From Nakamurella silvestris (lineage in GTDB: Bacteria; Actinomycetota; Actinomycetes; Mycobacteriales; Nakamurellaceae): a DNA stretch of 33,760 bases. The stretch covers positions 25,547 through 59,306 of the forward strand of contig QXCQ01000078.1 of the NCBI GenBank assembly GCA_003576535.1. Reading direction: 5' to 3'. Both the position numbers and the translations under genes were made by a program. Under the pieces are notes generated by a model. The model saw nothing but the letters and a program-made list of their open reading frames with translations, had not been told where the DNA came from and made no database searches. This document shows, in pieces, positions 23,236-31,286 of the stretch (its first letter is position 1; each line of letters begins with the position of its first letter).

Positions 23236-24261
23236 ATGAAAGCAATCGTCTACACCGAACACGGTGGTCCGGAAGTTCTCTACCTGACCGAGAAGAAGGT
23301 CCCCGAGCCCGCCCAGGGCGAGGTGCGGGTGCGCATCGCCGTGTCGGGGGTGAATCCGACGGATTGGAAGAACCGTGAGGGGTCCGGGCTCACGCCGTTG
23401 GCGGGGGAACCCACCGTGCCGAACCTCGACGGCGCCGGGACCATCGACGCGGTGGGCGCGGGGGTGACGGAGTTCGCGGTGGGCGACCGGGTATGGGTGC
23501 TGCTCGCCGCCCACGAGTTGCCCGGGTCCGGTACTGCCCAGGAGTTCACGGTGCTGCCGGTCGAACGGGTGGTCGGGCTGCCCGAGGGGGTCGCGTTCGA
23601 GGTCGGAGCAAGTCTGGGGGTGCCGGCGGTGACGGCCCACCGGGCCCTGACCGTCGGCGACGGCGGACCGAGTCGCCTGGCCCCGCAGGCCCTGGAAGGT
23701 CGGACCGTCCTGGTCTCCGGCGGGGCCGGGGCGGTCGGCCACGCGGCCATCCAGCTCGCTCGCTGGGCCGGGGCGACCGTGATCACCACCGTCAGCAGTG
23801 ACGAGAAGGCCGAACTGGCAACAGCTGCCGGCGCGCATCACGTCTTCCGTTACACCGACGGCGAGGTCGCCGACCTGATCCGCCAGGTGGCACCCGAGGG
23901 TGCGGACATCATCGTCGAGGTGGCGGCGGGGGTGAACGCGAAGCTGAACGCCTCCGTCCTGCGGCCGAACGGCACCGTCGCGATCTACGGGAACGATCGT
24001 GGCAACGAGCTCACCCTGGAGTTCTGGCGGAACCTCTTCCTGAACAGCCGGGTGCAGTTCATCCTGCTGTACACCGTAGGAGCGCAGGCGCTGCGGGCGG
24101 CGGCCGAGGACATCACCCTCGCCCTCGCAGACGGTGCCCTCCCGATCGGGGAGGAGGCCGGGCTGCCGGTGCACATCTTCCCGCTGGAGGAGACCGCACG
24201 GGCCCACGGGGCCGTGGCCGGTGGTGTGGTCGGTAAGGTCCTGATCTCCGTCAATCCCTGA
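23236..24261 (+). CDS. Quinone-oxidoreductase-like zinc-independent MDR enzyme
   Basis: The protein has 341 residues of the medium-chain dehydrogenase/reductase family. The N-terminal GroES-like domain has MKAIVYTEHGGPEVLYL and VSGVNPTDWKNREG. The Rossmann part has TVLVSGGAGAVGHAAIQLAR and VITTVSSDEKAELATAAGAH. The Cys/His ligands of zinc alcohol dehydrogenases are absent, pointing to an NADPH-dependent quinone or enone reductase. The ATG is 7 bp after the exporter stop, so both are probably induced together through the MarR regulator, a common layout for responses to electrophilic or quinone-like compounds. That role is inference. Confidence 0.88.
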   Translation: MKAIVYTEHGGPEVLYLTEKKVPEPAQGEVRVRIAVSGVNPTDWKNREGSGLTPLAGEPTVPNLDGAGTIDAVGAGVTEFAVGDRVWVLLAAHELPGSGTAQEFTVLPVERVVGLPEGVAFEVGASLGVPAVTAHRALTVGDGGPSRLAPQALEGRTVLVSGGAGAVGHAAIQLARWAGATVITTVSSDEKAELATAAGAHHVFRYTDGEVADLIRQVAPEGADIIVEVAAGVNAKLNASVLRPNGTVAIYGNDRGNELTLEFWRNLFLNSRVQFILLYTVGAQALRAAAEDITLALADGALPIGEEAGLPVHIFPLEETARAHGAVAGGVVGKVLISVNP

Positions 24262-24287
24262 AACAACCCCGGTGTCGGTGGTGGATG

Positions 24288-24301
24288 CGAACATTTGTTC
24301 G
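24288..24301. promoter_or_regulatory. LexA SOS box before dinB
   Basis: CGAACATTTGTTCG is a perfect palindrome of the actinobacterial/Gram-positive LexA type (GAAC-N4-GTTC). It ends at the first base of the GTG start of the dinB gene, so bound LexA would block transcription initiation. This predicts DNA-damage induction. Confidence 0.85.
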
Positions 24302-25524
24302 TGTCCACCGCACCGGCCGGAACGGCCAGCATCCTGCACGCCGACCTCGACGCGTTCTTCGCCTCCGTCGAGCAGCGGGACAACCCCGCCCTGCGTGGTC
24401 TGCCGGTCATCGTGGGTGGCGGGGTGGTCCTGGCGGCCAGTTACGAGGCCAAGGCCCACGGGGTGAAGACCGCGATGGGCGGCAGACAGGCGAAAAGCCT
24501 GTGCCCCGGCGCGGTGGTGGTGCCGCCGCGCTTCGAGGCGTACAGCGAGGCCTCGAAGGCGGTGTTCGAGGTGTTCAAGAAGACCTCGCCGGTCGTGGAG
24601 GGGGTTTCCATCGACGAGGCCTTCATCGATGTGAGCGGCCTGCTGCGCTCGGTCGGTTCGCCGGCCTCGATCGCCGAGGAACTGCGCCGCCGGGTGTACG
24701 AGGACGTGGGTCTGCGGATCACCGTCGGGGTGGCCCGCACCAAGTTCCTGGCCAAGGTCGCCAGCGGGGTGGCCAAACCGGACGGTCTGCTGATCGTCCC
24801 GACCGACAAGGAGCTGGAGTTCCTCCATCCGCTTGCCGTGGAACGGCTCTGGGGTGTCGGCAAGGTGTCCTCGGAGAAGCTGCGTGCCTACGGCATCAGG
24901 ACCGTCGCCCAGGTGGCGACCATGGACGAGGCCACCCTGCAGTCCATCCTCGGCAGCTACTCGGCCCGACATCTGTTGGCGCTGGCCCACAACCGGGATC
25001 CTCGTCCGGTCCAGTCCGGGAAACGTCGTCGCTCCATGGGTGCCCAGCACGCCTTGGGTCGGGGCGTTCACGCCCCGCAGGAGATCGACCGGGACCTGTT
25101 GGCCCTCGTCGATCGGGTGACCAGGCGGATGCGCGCGGCCGAACGTCGAGGGCGGACCGTGGTGCTGCGTCTGCGGTTCGACGACTTCACCAGGGCCACC
25201 CGATCGCACACCCTGTTCCGGTCCACCGATCAGACGGAGGTGGTGGCCGACGCGGCCAGAACCCTGCTGCAGACGGCGATGCCGATGATCCGCGAGCGTG
25301 GGTTGACCCTGGTCGGGGTGGCGGTCCTGAACTTCGACGACGAGGCCGCCGCGGAACAACTGGAGCTGCCCTTCGGCGAGCTGCCCAACCAGGAACTGGA
25401 CCGCGCCCTCGACTCGGTACGGGAGAAATTCGGTGCTGCGTCGGTGACCCGTGGGGTGCTGCTCGGCCGGGACACCGGGTTCGTCATGCCCGGTCTGCCG
25501 GAGGGTATCGACGAGCCCGGCTGA
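24301..25524 (+). CDS. dinB: Y-family DNA polymerase IV
   Basis: The protein has 407 residues. Catalytic motifs are ILHADLDAFFASVEQRDNPA at the N-terminus and GVSIDEAFIDVSG at about 100-110, giving the Asp and Asp-Glu metal ligands. LQSILGSYSARHLLALAHNR is in the thumb/helix-hairpin-helix region, and the little-finger domain (RGVHAPQEIDRD to HTLFRSTDQ) follows. EQLELPFG at about 357-364 resembles a beta-clamp-binding motif (QLxLPF). It performs error-prone translesion synthesis. The GTG at 24301 directly follows a LexA box; a TTG at 24295 inside the box is unlikely. Length is normal for bacterial DinB. It converges with the ABC operon across a hairpin. Confidence 0.93.
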   Translation: MSTAPAGTASILHADLDAFFASVEQRDNPALRGLPVIVGGGVVLAASYEAKAHGVKTAMGGRQAKSLCPGAVVVPPRFEAYSEASKAVFEVFKKTSPVVEGVSIDEAFIDVSGLLRSVGSPASIAEELRRRVYEDVGLRITVGVARTKFLAKVASGVAKPDGLLIVPTDKELEFLHPLAVERLWGVGKVSSEKLRAYGIRTVAQVATMDEATLQSILGSYSARHLLALAHNRDPRPVQSGKRRRSMGAQHALGRGVHAPQEIDRDLLALVDRVTRRMRAAERRGRTVVLRLRFDDFTRATRSHTLFRSTDQTEVVADAARTLLQTAMPMIRERGLTLVGVAVLNFDDEAAAEQLELPFGELPNQELDRALDSVREKFGAASVTRGVLLGRDTGFVMPGLPEGIDEPG

Positions 25525-25545
25525 GGTCCCGATGAGGGGCAGGGC

Positions 25546-25578
25546 TCGGGGCGCGACGGGGATTCCGCCGCGCCCCGA
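25546..25578. terminator. Bidirectional hairpin between dinB and the ABC operon
   Basis: TCGGGGCGCG (25546-25555) and CGCGCCCCGA (25569-25578) form a perfect 10-bp GC stem around a 13-nt loop. It lies between the converging stop codons of dinB and the ABC ATPase gene. There is no long T-tract on either side. Confidence 0.65.
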
Positions 25579-25587
25579 ACCGTCGAC

Positions 25588-26415
25588 TCAGCCCAGGGCG
25601 TCGAGGATCTCGGCCCTCATCACCGCATCCCTGCCGTGATCCGGAGTCTGGCTGCCACCCGATTCGATGCTAGGGATCTCGCGGTCCGGCCGGAATTCGG
25701 CGATGATCCGGCCGGGACGTGGGGACATCACGAGGATCCGGTCCGACAACAACATCGCCTCCTCCACGTCGTGGGTGACGAGAACCGTCGTCCGCTGCTG
25801 AGCTGCCCAGATCCCCGCCAGCCAGCGGTTGAGCTGACGCCGCAGGATCGGGTCGAGGGCGGCGAAGGGCTCGTCCAGCAGCAGGATCGGTCGGCCGGTC
25901 AGCACCGTCCGCAACAGGGCGAGTCGCTGTCGCATACCGCCGGACAACTCCCGTGGCCAGGACCGCTCGAAACCCCCGAGGCCGAAGTCCACGAACAACT
26001 CGGCCGCCTCGGCCCGCACGGCGGGGGTGAGGTTGCCGGCGACCCGGGCACCGATCAGCGCATTCGGCAGGGCCCGCCGCCACGGCAGCAGACAGTCCGA
26101 CTGGGGCATCAACGCGGTCGGTCGAAGTCCACCGGAGGGCACCTGCCCGCCGGCGACATCACCTGCCAGGAAACCTGTCCCGTCGAAGGTGACGGCTCCG
26201 GCAGTGGGGACCTGCAGGCCCGCGATCACCCGCAGGACCGTCGACTTCCCGCAGCCGGAGGGCCCGATCAGGGAGACGAACTCCCCACGCCCGATCGTCA
26301 GGTCCACCCCTGAGACCGCGGCCACGGTCTCATGTCCCCCGGCCCGACGACCGGTGGACCGGTTGCCGGGGAAGGACACCGAGAGATCCTCCACCCGGAC
26401 CAACGCGGAGGTCAT
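25588..26415 (-). CDS. ABC transporter ATP-binding subunit (ThiZ-like)
   Basis: The protein has 275 residues from the ATG at 26415, which overlaps the upstream lipoprotein stop by 4 nt. It has Walker A IGPSGCGKSTVLRVIAG, a Q-loop in TALMPQSDCLLPW, the signature LSGGMRQRLALLRTVLTG, Walker B PILLLDEPFAALDP and the switch His in VTHDVEEAMLLSDRI. It belongs to the NitT/TauT-like ATPase group that also energises thiamine-precursor uptake. It is the last gene of the riboswitch-led operon. Substrate assignment comes from the riboswitch and the THI5-like binding protein, not from this subunit. An in-frame ATG at 26445 would lie inside the upstream gene. Confidence 0.9.
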   Translation of the reverse strand: MTSALVRVEDLSVSFPGNRSTGRRAGGHETVAAVSGVDLTIGRGEFVSLIGPSGCGKSTVLRVIAGLQVPTAGAVTFDGTGFLAGDVAGGQVPSGGLRPTALMPQSDCLLPWRRALPNALIGARVAGNLTPAVRAEAAELFVDFGLGGFERSWPRELSGGMRQRLALLRTVLTGRPILLLDEPFAALDPILRRQLNRWLAGIWAAQQRTTVLVTHDVEEAMLLSDRILVMSPRPGRIIAEFRPDREIPSIESGGSQTPDHGRDAVMRAEILDALG

Positions 26416-27503
26416 CCGGCGGCGGGGAGGAAGGATCCGTTCCACGCGGCCGCGACATCGAAATCGGCCGGGGCCAGGTCGTGGGCCTTCAGGAAGGTGG
26501 CGAACTTCGACCAGGTGTCCGCCGACTGGAGGCCCCAGATTGCCGGGGTCTCGGAGTACCGCGTCGACAGGTAGTCCGCACTCCGGGTGAGCAGGTCACG
26601 GTCCAGTTCGGGGGCGGCGGCCATCAGGGCGTCCACCGCAGCGGCGGGATCGGTCATCGCCTCCGCGTAGCCGCGTGCGGTGGCGGCCAGGAAGGACCGG
26701 ACGAGCTCCGGGTCCTGGGTGACGGTGTTCTCGCCGGCGGCGATCAGCGGGGTGTACCAGTCGGGGATGCAGTCGGTGTGGTCGAGGAAGTTGATGGTGT
26801 TGATGTCCAATTTGTCGATGTCCTTCAGCCGGATCCCGTCCCAGGCATTGAAGATCCACGCGGTGTCGTAGTAGTTCTCGGTGAGGCCGATCCGGAAATC
26901 GTCACCGGCCAATGGGATGAAGATGACCTTCTCCGGATCGCCGCCGTCGCAGCGGACCAGCGATTTGATCAGGGCCTCCTCCAGCGCCCCCTCGTACCCG
27001 CCGTAGGTGTGCCCGACGAGGTCCCGCGGACGGGTGATGTTCTTGTCCGCCAGGGACACCAGGCTCGAGGTGTTGTGCTCGACGACGGCGGCCACGGACA
27101 CCACCGGAATGCCTTTGACCCGGGCCGGGACCAGCGACTCCGCGACCGACAGGGCGAAATCCGCCTGTCCGGCGGCGAGCAGCTGCAGGCCGGAGGTGTC
27201 CCCGGGTTCGATCAGGTCGACCTTCAGTCCCGCCTGGGCGTAATAGCCCTTCGCGGCAGCCAGGTAGAGGCCGGAATGATTGGTGTTCGGGGTCCAGTCC
27301 AGGATCACCGAGACCTCGCGGAGGGGTTTCTCCTGGGCCTGCGCCTCGGGGGTGGCGTCACTGCCGCATCCGGCGAGGACCAGCAGCAGGCCGGCCGCGA
27401 GGGTCGTGGTGAGACGGCGCGCCGGAGAACGACGCGGGTTTCGTGCGAAAAACGTTGAACGGGAGGGCATGTGCCGTTTTCTCATTTCTGGAACAGGTTT
27501 CAT
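26412..27503 (-). CDS. THI5/NMT1-like substrate-binding lipoprotein (ThiY-like)
   Basis: The protein has 363 residues. A basic N-terminus and signal end in the lipobox LVLAGC, so the protein is anchored outside the membrane. The mature part has VSVILDWTPNTNHSGLYLAA, the hallmark of the THI5/NMT1/ThiY group, then IEPGDTSGLQLLAAGQADFA. ThiY binds formylaminopyrimidine, a degraded thiamine pyrimidine; related proteins bind HMP or riboflavin. The ATG overlaps the permease stop (ATGA at 27503-27500), fixing the start, though ATGs a few codons in (at the MRKRH and MPSRS positions) are possible. Substrate is inferred as a thiamine-pyrimidine precursor because a TPP riboswitch leads the operon. Confidence 0.88.
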   Translation of the reverse strand: MKPVPEMRKRHMPSRSTFFARNPRRSPARRLTTTLAAGLLLVLAGCGSDATPEAQAQEKPLREVSVILDWTPNTNHSGLYLAAAKGYYAQAGLKVDLIEPGDTSGLQLLAAGQADFALSVAESLVPARVKGIPVVSVAAVVEHNTSSLVSLADKNITRPRDLVGHTYGGYEGALEEALIKSLVRCDGGDPEKVIFIPLAGDDFRIGLTENYYDTAWIFNAWDGIRLKDIDKLDINTINFLDHTDCIPDWYTPLIAAGENTVTQDPELVRSFLAATARGYAEAMTDPAAAVDALMAAAPELDRDLLTRSADYLSTRYSETPAIWGLQSADTWSKFATFLKAHDLAPADFDVAAAWNGSFLPAAG

Positions 27504-28303
27504 GGTGACTGCCAGGGGGTGACCCGCCGGGAGAGCTGATCGACCAGCAGGAAGAGGACAGCGGTGAGCAGGCCGATGACCGCCACCGCGACGAAGATCT
27601 GATCCACGGCAAAGGCTTTGCGGGATCGTTGGATGTACACACCGAGACCGCTTTCCCCGGCCATGTACTCGGCCACCACGGCCGCGCCGATGGTGTAGGT
27701 CGCCGCGATCCGCAGGCCCCCGAGGGCGGCCGGGAGCGCCGCCGGCAACCGGACCAGCAGCAGGGCGTCTCGCTTGCTGCCGCCGATGCCCCGCACCATC
27801 TCGACCAGGTCGCGACCGGCGGTGTCGAGTGCGGAGACGATGGCCACGAGCATCGGGAAGAACACCGTCAACGACACCACGATGACCTTGGGCAGCAGAC
27901 CGAACCCGGTCCAGATGATCAGCAACGGTGCCAGCACCACCGTCGGCACCGTCTGGCTGAAGACCAGCAACGGGTACACGGCCTGGTTGAACCAGGGGAG
28001 GACGCAGATGATCAGTGCCAGAACCACACTCGCCGTTGCCCCGAGGAGCAGACCGAGTCCGGCCTCGGTGAGGGTGGTGCGGATGTGGGTGCCCAGGACC
28101 GGTGCGGTCTCGACACCGGCGGCGACGACGCGCGAGGGTGCGGGCAGCACGTACGGCGCCACCCCGGACCAGCGCACACCGAGCTCCCAGATGCCGAGGA
28201 TGACACCCAACCCGATCAGCGGTGGCCAGAACCGCCGACGACCGAGCTGGGCGTCGGTGGCGTGACCGTCGGTCGTCACGGGGACGGGCAGTACGGCCGT
28301 CAC
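27500..28303 (-). CDS. ABC transporter permease (ThiX-like)
   Basis: The protein has 267 residues with about six transmembrane segments. The cytoplasmic coupling loop carries the EAA-like motif VEMVRGIGGSKRDALLLVRL followed by PAALPAALGGLRIAATYTIG, typical of BPD-type permeases of the SsuC/ThiX group. The GTG start at 28303 overlaps the stop of the upstream small gene (GTGA), and its own stop overlaps the binding-protein start, so all four genes are coupled. It forms the membrane channel with the ATPase encoded downstream. Confidence 0.88.
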   Translation of the reverse strand: MTAVLPVPVTTDGHATDAQLGRRRFWPPLIGLGVILGIWELGVRWSGVAPYVLPAPSRVVAAGVETAPVLGTHIRTTLTEAGLGLLLGATASVVLALIICVLPWFNQAVYPLLVFSQTVPTVVLAPLLIIWTGFGLLPKVIVVSLTVFFPMLVAIVSALDTAGRDLVEMVRGIGGSKRDALLLVRLPAALPAALGGLRIAATYTIGAAVVAEYMAGESGLGVYIQRSRKAFAVDQIFVAVAVIGLLTAVLFLLVDQLSRRVTPWQSP

Positions 28304-28593
28304 TGCCGGAACTTGCCCGTCAGGTCCTTGATCGCGGGGCCGGTGTCACCGGCGGCCTGGCTGACCTTGATCACGCTGATCACCGAGTCGGACCCGGATT
28401 CCAGGGTGGCCTCGTGGACCGCGCGGAGCAGCGCCCAGATCTGATCGGGGGCGCCCTCGATGGTGGTACCGAGAGCACCCACTTCGTAGGTCAGACCCGA
28501 GTTCTGGATCAGACCGATGGCGGCTTCGACGTGGGCGTAACGGTTCTCAGCGGTGCCGGCCGGGCGGGGCAGGACTTGGATCTCGACGATCAT
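28300..28593 (-). CDS. Thiamine-binding MTH1187/DUF77-family protein
   Basis: The protein has 97 residues: MIVEIQVLPRPAGTAENRYA, then GLTYEVGALGTTIEGAPDQI, then VISVIKVSQAA, the compact ferredoxin-like MTH1187/YkoF-type fold whose members bind thiamine or its pyrimidine. I chose the ATG at 28593; the frame extends to 28644 but those residues (PVATRFPPEGAK) are not family-like. It is the first gene after the TPP riboswitch. It may bind the transported ligand in the cytoplasm or assist the transporter; which one is unclear. Confidence 0.82.
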   Translation of the reverse strand: MIVEIQVLPRPAGTAENRYAHVEAAIGLIQNSGLTYEVGALGTTIEGAPDQIWALLRAVHEATLESGSDSVISVIKVSQAAGDTGPAIKDLTGKFRQ

Positions 28594-28708
28594 GGTGGCT
28601 TTCGCTCCCTCGGGTGGGAACCGGGTGGCCACCGGCATCGGCACGCGGTGGACCGGACAAGGGAGCCGACGGATCGGCCGCTGCCCGGATCACCTCGACA
28701 GGACGTAC

Positions 28709-28740
28709 CGGGTCGGTGCAGCCGTCGCCGCACCCACCCG
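28709..28740 (-). promoter_or_regulatory. Stem-loop downstream of the TPP aptamer (expression platform candidate)
   Basis: On the minus strand a 32-nt hairpin has an outer CGGGT/ACCCG stem and an inner GGTGCGGC/GCTGCACC stem with a GACG loop; one G-G mismatch separates them. It begins 25 nt after the aptamer's 3' end and lies about 115 nt before the start codon. A transcription-terminating or anti-terminating role is inferred; no U-tract is obvious. Confidence 0.45.
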
Positions 28741-28765
28741 CAGTCGTGTCGAAATCAACATCGCG

Positions 28766-28905
28766 TCCCTACGCTGGCATTACCCAGTTCAGGTTCACGG
28801 GTCAGCGACGCTGCCGGTACCGATGGTCGGTCGAGATGTCTCGACGACCACCAGCGGTGGCGCGGCCGCAGTCTCAGCCCGGCTGTCCCGAGCCCCCCGG
28901 CGGTT
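28766..28905 (-). ncRNA. TPP riboswitch (THI element)
   Basis: Reading the minus strand, GGGGGGCTCGGG is followed by GCCGGGCTGAGACTGCGG, then a long variable arm, then GACCCGTGAACCTGAACTGG and GTAATGCCAGCGTAGGGA. The invariant CTGAGA, ACCTGA and GCCAGCGTAGGGA segments of the THI box are all present in order. It lies about 170 nt before the first gene of the ABC operon, so thiamine pyrophosphate should shut the operon off. A possible -10 (TAGGGT, plus 28921-28916) sits just upstream of the aptamer. Confidence 0.93.
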
Positions 28906-28967
28906 TACAGCGATCACCCTAACCGACCGCCGGCGTTCCCCGCACACCGCGGTGGGGGTTGCTCCTG

Positions 28968-29018
28968 CGCGAGTGGACGCCTGCACCCCAGAATCTGGGG
29001 TGCAGGCGTCCGCTCGCG
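28968..29018. repeat. 51-bp near-perfect palindrome between divergent genes
   Basis: The 25-nt arms 28968-28992 and 28994-29018 pair completely except for one T-G position, around a single central A. The core is GACGCCTGCACCCCAGA and its complement. It lies between the riboswitch promoter (minus) and the LigD-like gene (plus), 37 bp before the latter's predicted -10. It could be an operator or a transcription insulator; no T-tract follows. Confidence 0.75.
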
Positions 29019-29067
29019 GGCGGGGTGGAGGGGCCGAACCGGCGGCGGGTGGACTACCTTCGACACC

Positions 29068-30039
29068 ATGGCGACCAGCGGCGCGTCCGATGCGGTGGAA
29101 CTGCAGGTGGGGGACAGGGTCGTCCGGATCTCGAGTCCGGACCGGATCTACTTCCCGGCCACCGGCCACACCAAGCTGGACCTGGCCCGGTACTACCTGT
29201 CGGTCGGTGACGGGATCGTCCGCGCCCTCCGCGAGCGGCCGTGCATGTTGCACCGGTTCCCCAAGGGCCTGGCCGGACCGAAGGTGCACCAGAAGCGGCT
29301 GCCTGCCGGGGCACCACCGTGGGTGGAGACCGTGCACCTGGACTTCCCCTCCGGGCGCAGCGCCGAGGAACTGTGTGTGGTCGAACTCGCCGATGTCATC
29401 TGGGCGGTGCAGATGTCGACGGTGGAGTTCCATCCCTGGAACTCCCGTCGAGCGGACACCGAGAGTCCCGACGAGTGGCGGATCGACCTGGATCCGATGC
29501 CGGACTGCCCGTTCGACACGGTTCGACGGGTGGCCGAGGTGGTGCGGGACCTGCTCGCCGAGATCGGCGCGGTGGGCTGGCCCAAGACCTCCGGCGGTTC
29601 GGGTCTGCACATCTACGTGCGGGTGCAACCCGATCACGGCTTCACCGATGTGCGCCGCGCGGCACTGGCTTTCGCCCTGGAGGTGGAGCGCCGGGTGCCC
29701 GAGCTGGTGACCACGACCTGGTGGCGCAAGGACCGTGATCCGAGGAAACTCTTCGTCGACTACAACCAGAACGCCCGCGACCACACGATTGCCAGTGCCT
29801 ACTCCTTGCGCGGGGTCGCCGCCGCCACCGTCTCGACTCCGATCCGGTGGGACGAGATCGCCGATGTCCAACCGGAAGAGCTGACCATCGCGACGGTGCC
29901 GGCGCGTTTCGCCGAACTCGGCGATCTGCACGCCGGTATCGACGACGCCGTCTTTCGACTCGACAGGTTGCTCGAATGGGCCGAGCGCGACCAGCGGGAC
30001 GGCCGCGTCCCACCGGGGACGGAGATCGAACCGGAGTGA
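29068..30039 (+). CDS. Stand-alone LigD-type polymerase (PrimPol) domain protein
   Basis: The protein has 323 residues, matching the polymerase domain of the NHEJ ligase LigD. Key motifs are CMLHRFPKGLAGPKVHQKRL, DEWRIDLDPMPDCPFDTVRR (catalytic Asp-x-Asp), KTSGGSGLHIYVRVQ (with the active-site His) and KLFVDYNQNARDHTIASAYS. It would add ribo- or deoxynucleotides during end joining or gap filling. No ligase or phosphoesterase domain is fused and no ku gene is in the window. TACCTT lies 7 nt before the ATG, giving a plausible leaderless start; the upstream part of the open frame overlaps the riboswitch and palindrome and is not coding. It converges with the MFS gene. Confidence 0.9.
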   Translation: MATSGASDAVELQVGDRVVRISSPDRIYFPATGHTKLDLARYYLSVGDGIVRALRERPCMLHRFPKGLAGPKVHQKRLPAGAPPWVETVHLDFPSGRSAEELCVVELADVIWAVQMSTVEFHPWNSRRADTESPDEWRIDLDPMPDCPFDTVRRVAEVVRDLLAEIGAVGWPKTSGGSGLHIYVRVQPDHGFTDVRRAALAFALEVERRVPELVTTTWWRKDRDPRKLFVDYNQNARDHTIASAYSLRGVAAATVSTPIRWDEIADVQPEELTIATVPARFAELGDLHAGIDDAVFRLDRLLEWAERDQRDGRVPPGTEIEPE

Positions 30040-30049
30040 CCGGCGAGGC

Positions 30050-31261
30050 TCACGTATGTTCTGCCGCCACCGGTTCGGCGTCCGGCAGCAGGTCCGCGAC
30101 CCGGCCGGTCCGCTCGTAGAGGACAAAGCTGAGAGCGAAGGCCACCGCCAGCAGTGCGGTCACCAGGGTCAGCGCGGTGCGGATGCTGGTGTGGTCGGCG
30201 AGGGAACCCAGCAGCGGGCTGACGATGCCACCGAGGGAAAGGGTCAGCCCCAGTGTCAGACCGCTGGCCATCCCCACGCGGTTGGGCAGATACGAATGGG
30301 ACAAGGTGATCTGAGGTGCAAACGGCACGAACAGTGCGATGCCCAGCAGACCGGTGGCCACCACCACCACCGCCGGGGCCGGAGCCAGCACGATGAGCAG
30401 CATCGACGCGGCTGCTGCCAGATAGCCGGACCGGATCACCGTCAGCCGTCGGTACCGGTCGGCCAACCAGCCGCCACCGAGCGTTCCCACCGCACCGGCG
30501 GCCGGAAACACCGACAGGGCAATCGATGCCGTGCCGGGGGTGATGCCGAAGCGCTCGATGGAGTACAAGGAGATGAACGATGAGGTGGCGACGTAGGCGA
30601 TGGACCAGAACGCCAGCACCGCCGTCAGGAACCCGAAGGCGCGCCAGTCGTCTCGGGGCAGTGCGACCGCTGGTCCTGAGGCGGACTGAGTGGCCGGGAC
30701 CGAGGTGGGACGGCGGACGATGTGGCGTGCTCGTAGCAGGTACACCGCCGTGATCAGCACCGCAGGGACCGCGAGGTAGGTGGTCGCGCCGAGTCCGAAG
30801 GTGCCGACGGTGAGCACCACGGCGGTGGGGGCCAGGGCCACACCGACGTTGCCACCGACCGAGAACAGACTCATCGAACTGTTCGAGCCGCCACCGGTGT
30901 TCTTGGCCTCCATCGTCGCGGCCGGATGGTAGGCGGCCACACCGATCCCGGAGACGGCGATGACGATGCAGGTCCACCAGTAGGAGGACGACACCAAGCC
31001 GCTGACCGACACCCCCAGGGCTGCAACACACATGCCGGCGATGATCAGCCAGCGCATCCGGAACCGGTCGCTCAGGTAGCCGAAGACCGGTTGGGCCACG
31101 CTCGACAGCGAGGTCGCGGCGAGGGTGATCCCGGCCGCGGCCGCGTAGTCGTAGTGCCGCTCGAGGACGAAGAACGGAAGCAGTGCGGCGACGGCTCCGG
31201 TGTAGAAGTCGTTCACGGCGTGGGTAGCCGTGAGAATCCACAGGTCGGTCTTTTTGGACAC
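30050..31261 (-). CDS. MFS exporter, fosmidomycin-resistance-like
   Basis: The protein has 403 residues with 12 transmembrane segments. The N-terminus HAVNDFYTGAVAALLPFFVL resembles the Fsr subgroup of MFS drug exporters. Loop 2-3 has VFGYLSDRFRMRWLIIAGM and the matching C-half loop has LGGGWLADRYRRLTVIRSGY. SGIGVAAYHPAATMEAKNTG also fits that group. The GTG at 31261 has GAGG 6 nt upstream. The dyad TCAGATGTCTGA lies 14-25 bp before the start and recurs at the GntR/FCD gene, so that regulator probably controls this exporter. The substrate is not known; fosmidomycin resistance is a family name only. Confidence 0.87.
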   Translation of the reverse strand: MSKKTDLWILTATHAVNDFYTGAVAALLPFFVLERHYDYAAAAGITLAATSLSSVAQPVFGYLSDRFRMRWLIIAGMCVAALGVSVSGLVSSSYWWTCIVIAVSGIGVAAYHPAATMEAKNTGGGSNSSMSLFSVGGNVGVALAPTAVVLTVGTFGLGATTYLAVPAVLITAVYLLRARHIVRRPTSVPATQSASGPAVALPRDDWRAFGFLTAVLAFWSIAYVATSSFISLYSIERFGITPGTASIALSVFPAAGAVGTLGGGWLADRYRRLTVIRSGYLAAAASMLLIVLAPAPAVVVVATGLLGIALFVPFAPQITLSHSYLPNRVGMASGLTLGLTLSLGGIVSPLLGSLADHTSIRTALTLVTALLAVAFALSFVLYERTGRVADLLPDAEPVAAEHT

Positions 31262-31274
31262 AGCATTCCTCTAC

Positions 31275-31286
31275 TCAGATGTCTGA
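31275..31286. promoter_or_regulatory. GntR operator at the MFS gene
   Basis: TCAGATGTCTGA is a 12-bp dyad (TCAGA-TG-TCTGA) just upstream of the ribosome site of the MFS gene. The identical 12 bases occur at 32126-32137 in front of the GntR/FCD gene. Confidence 0.7.

Noticed and set aside
22993-25359. A 788-codon minus-strand open frame
   Set aside because: It runs antisense through three well-supported plus-strand genes (DMT, oxidoreductase, dinB) and has no recognisable domain.
28222-29067. A 5' extension of the LigD-like gene
   Set aside because: The frame is open, but this part overlaps the thiamine operon start, the TPP riboswitch and the 51-bp palindrome, and family similarity begins just after the ATG at 29068.
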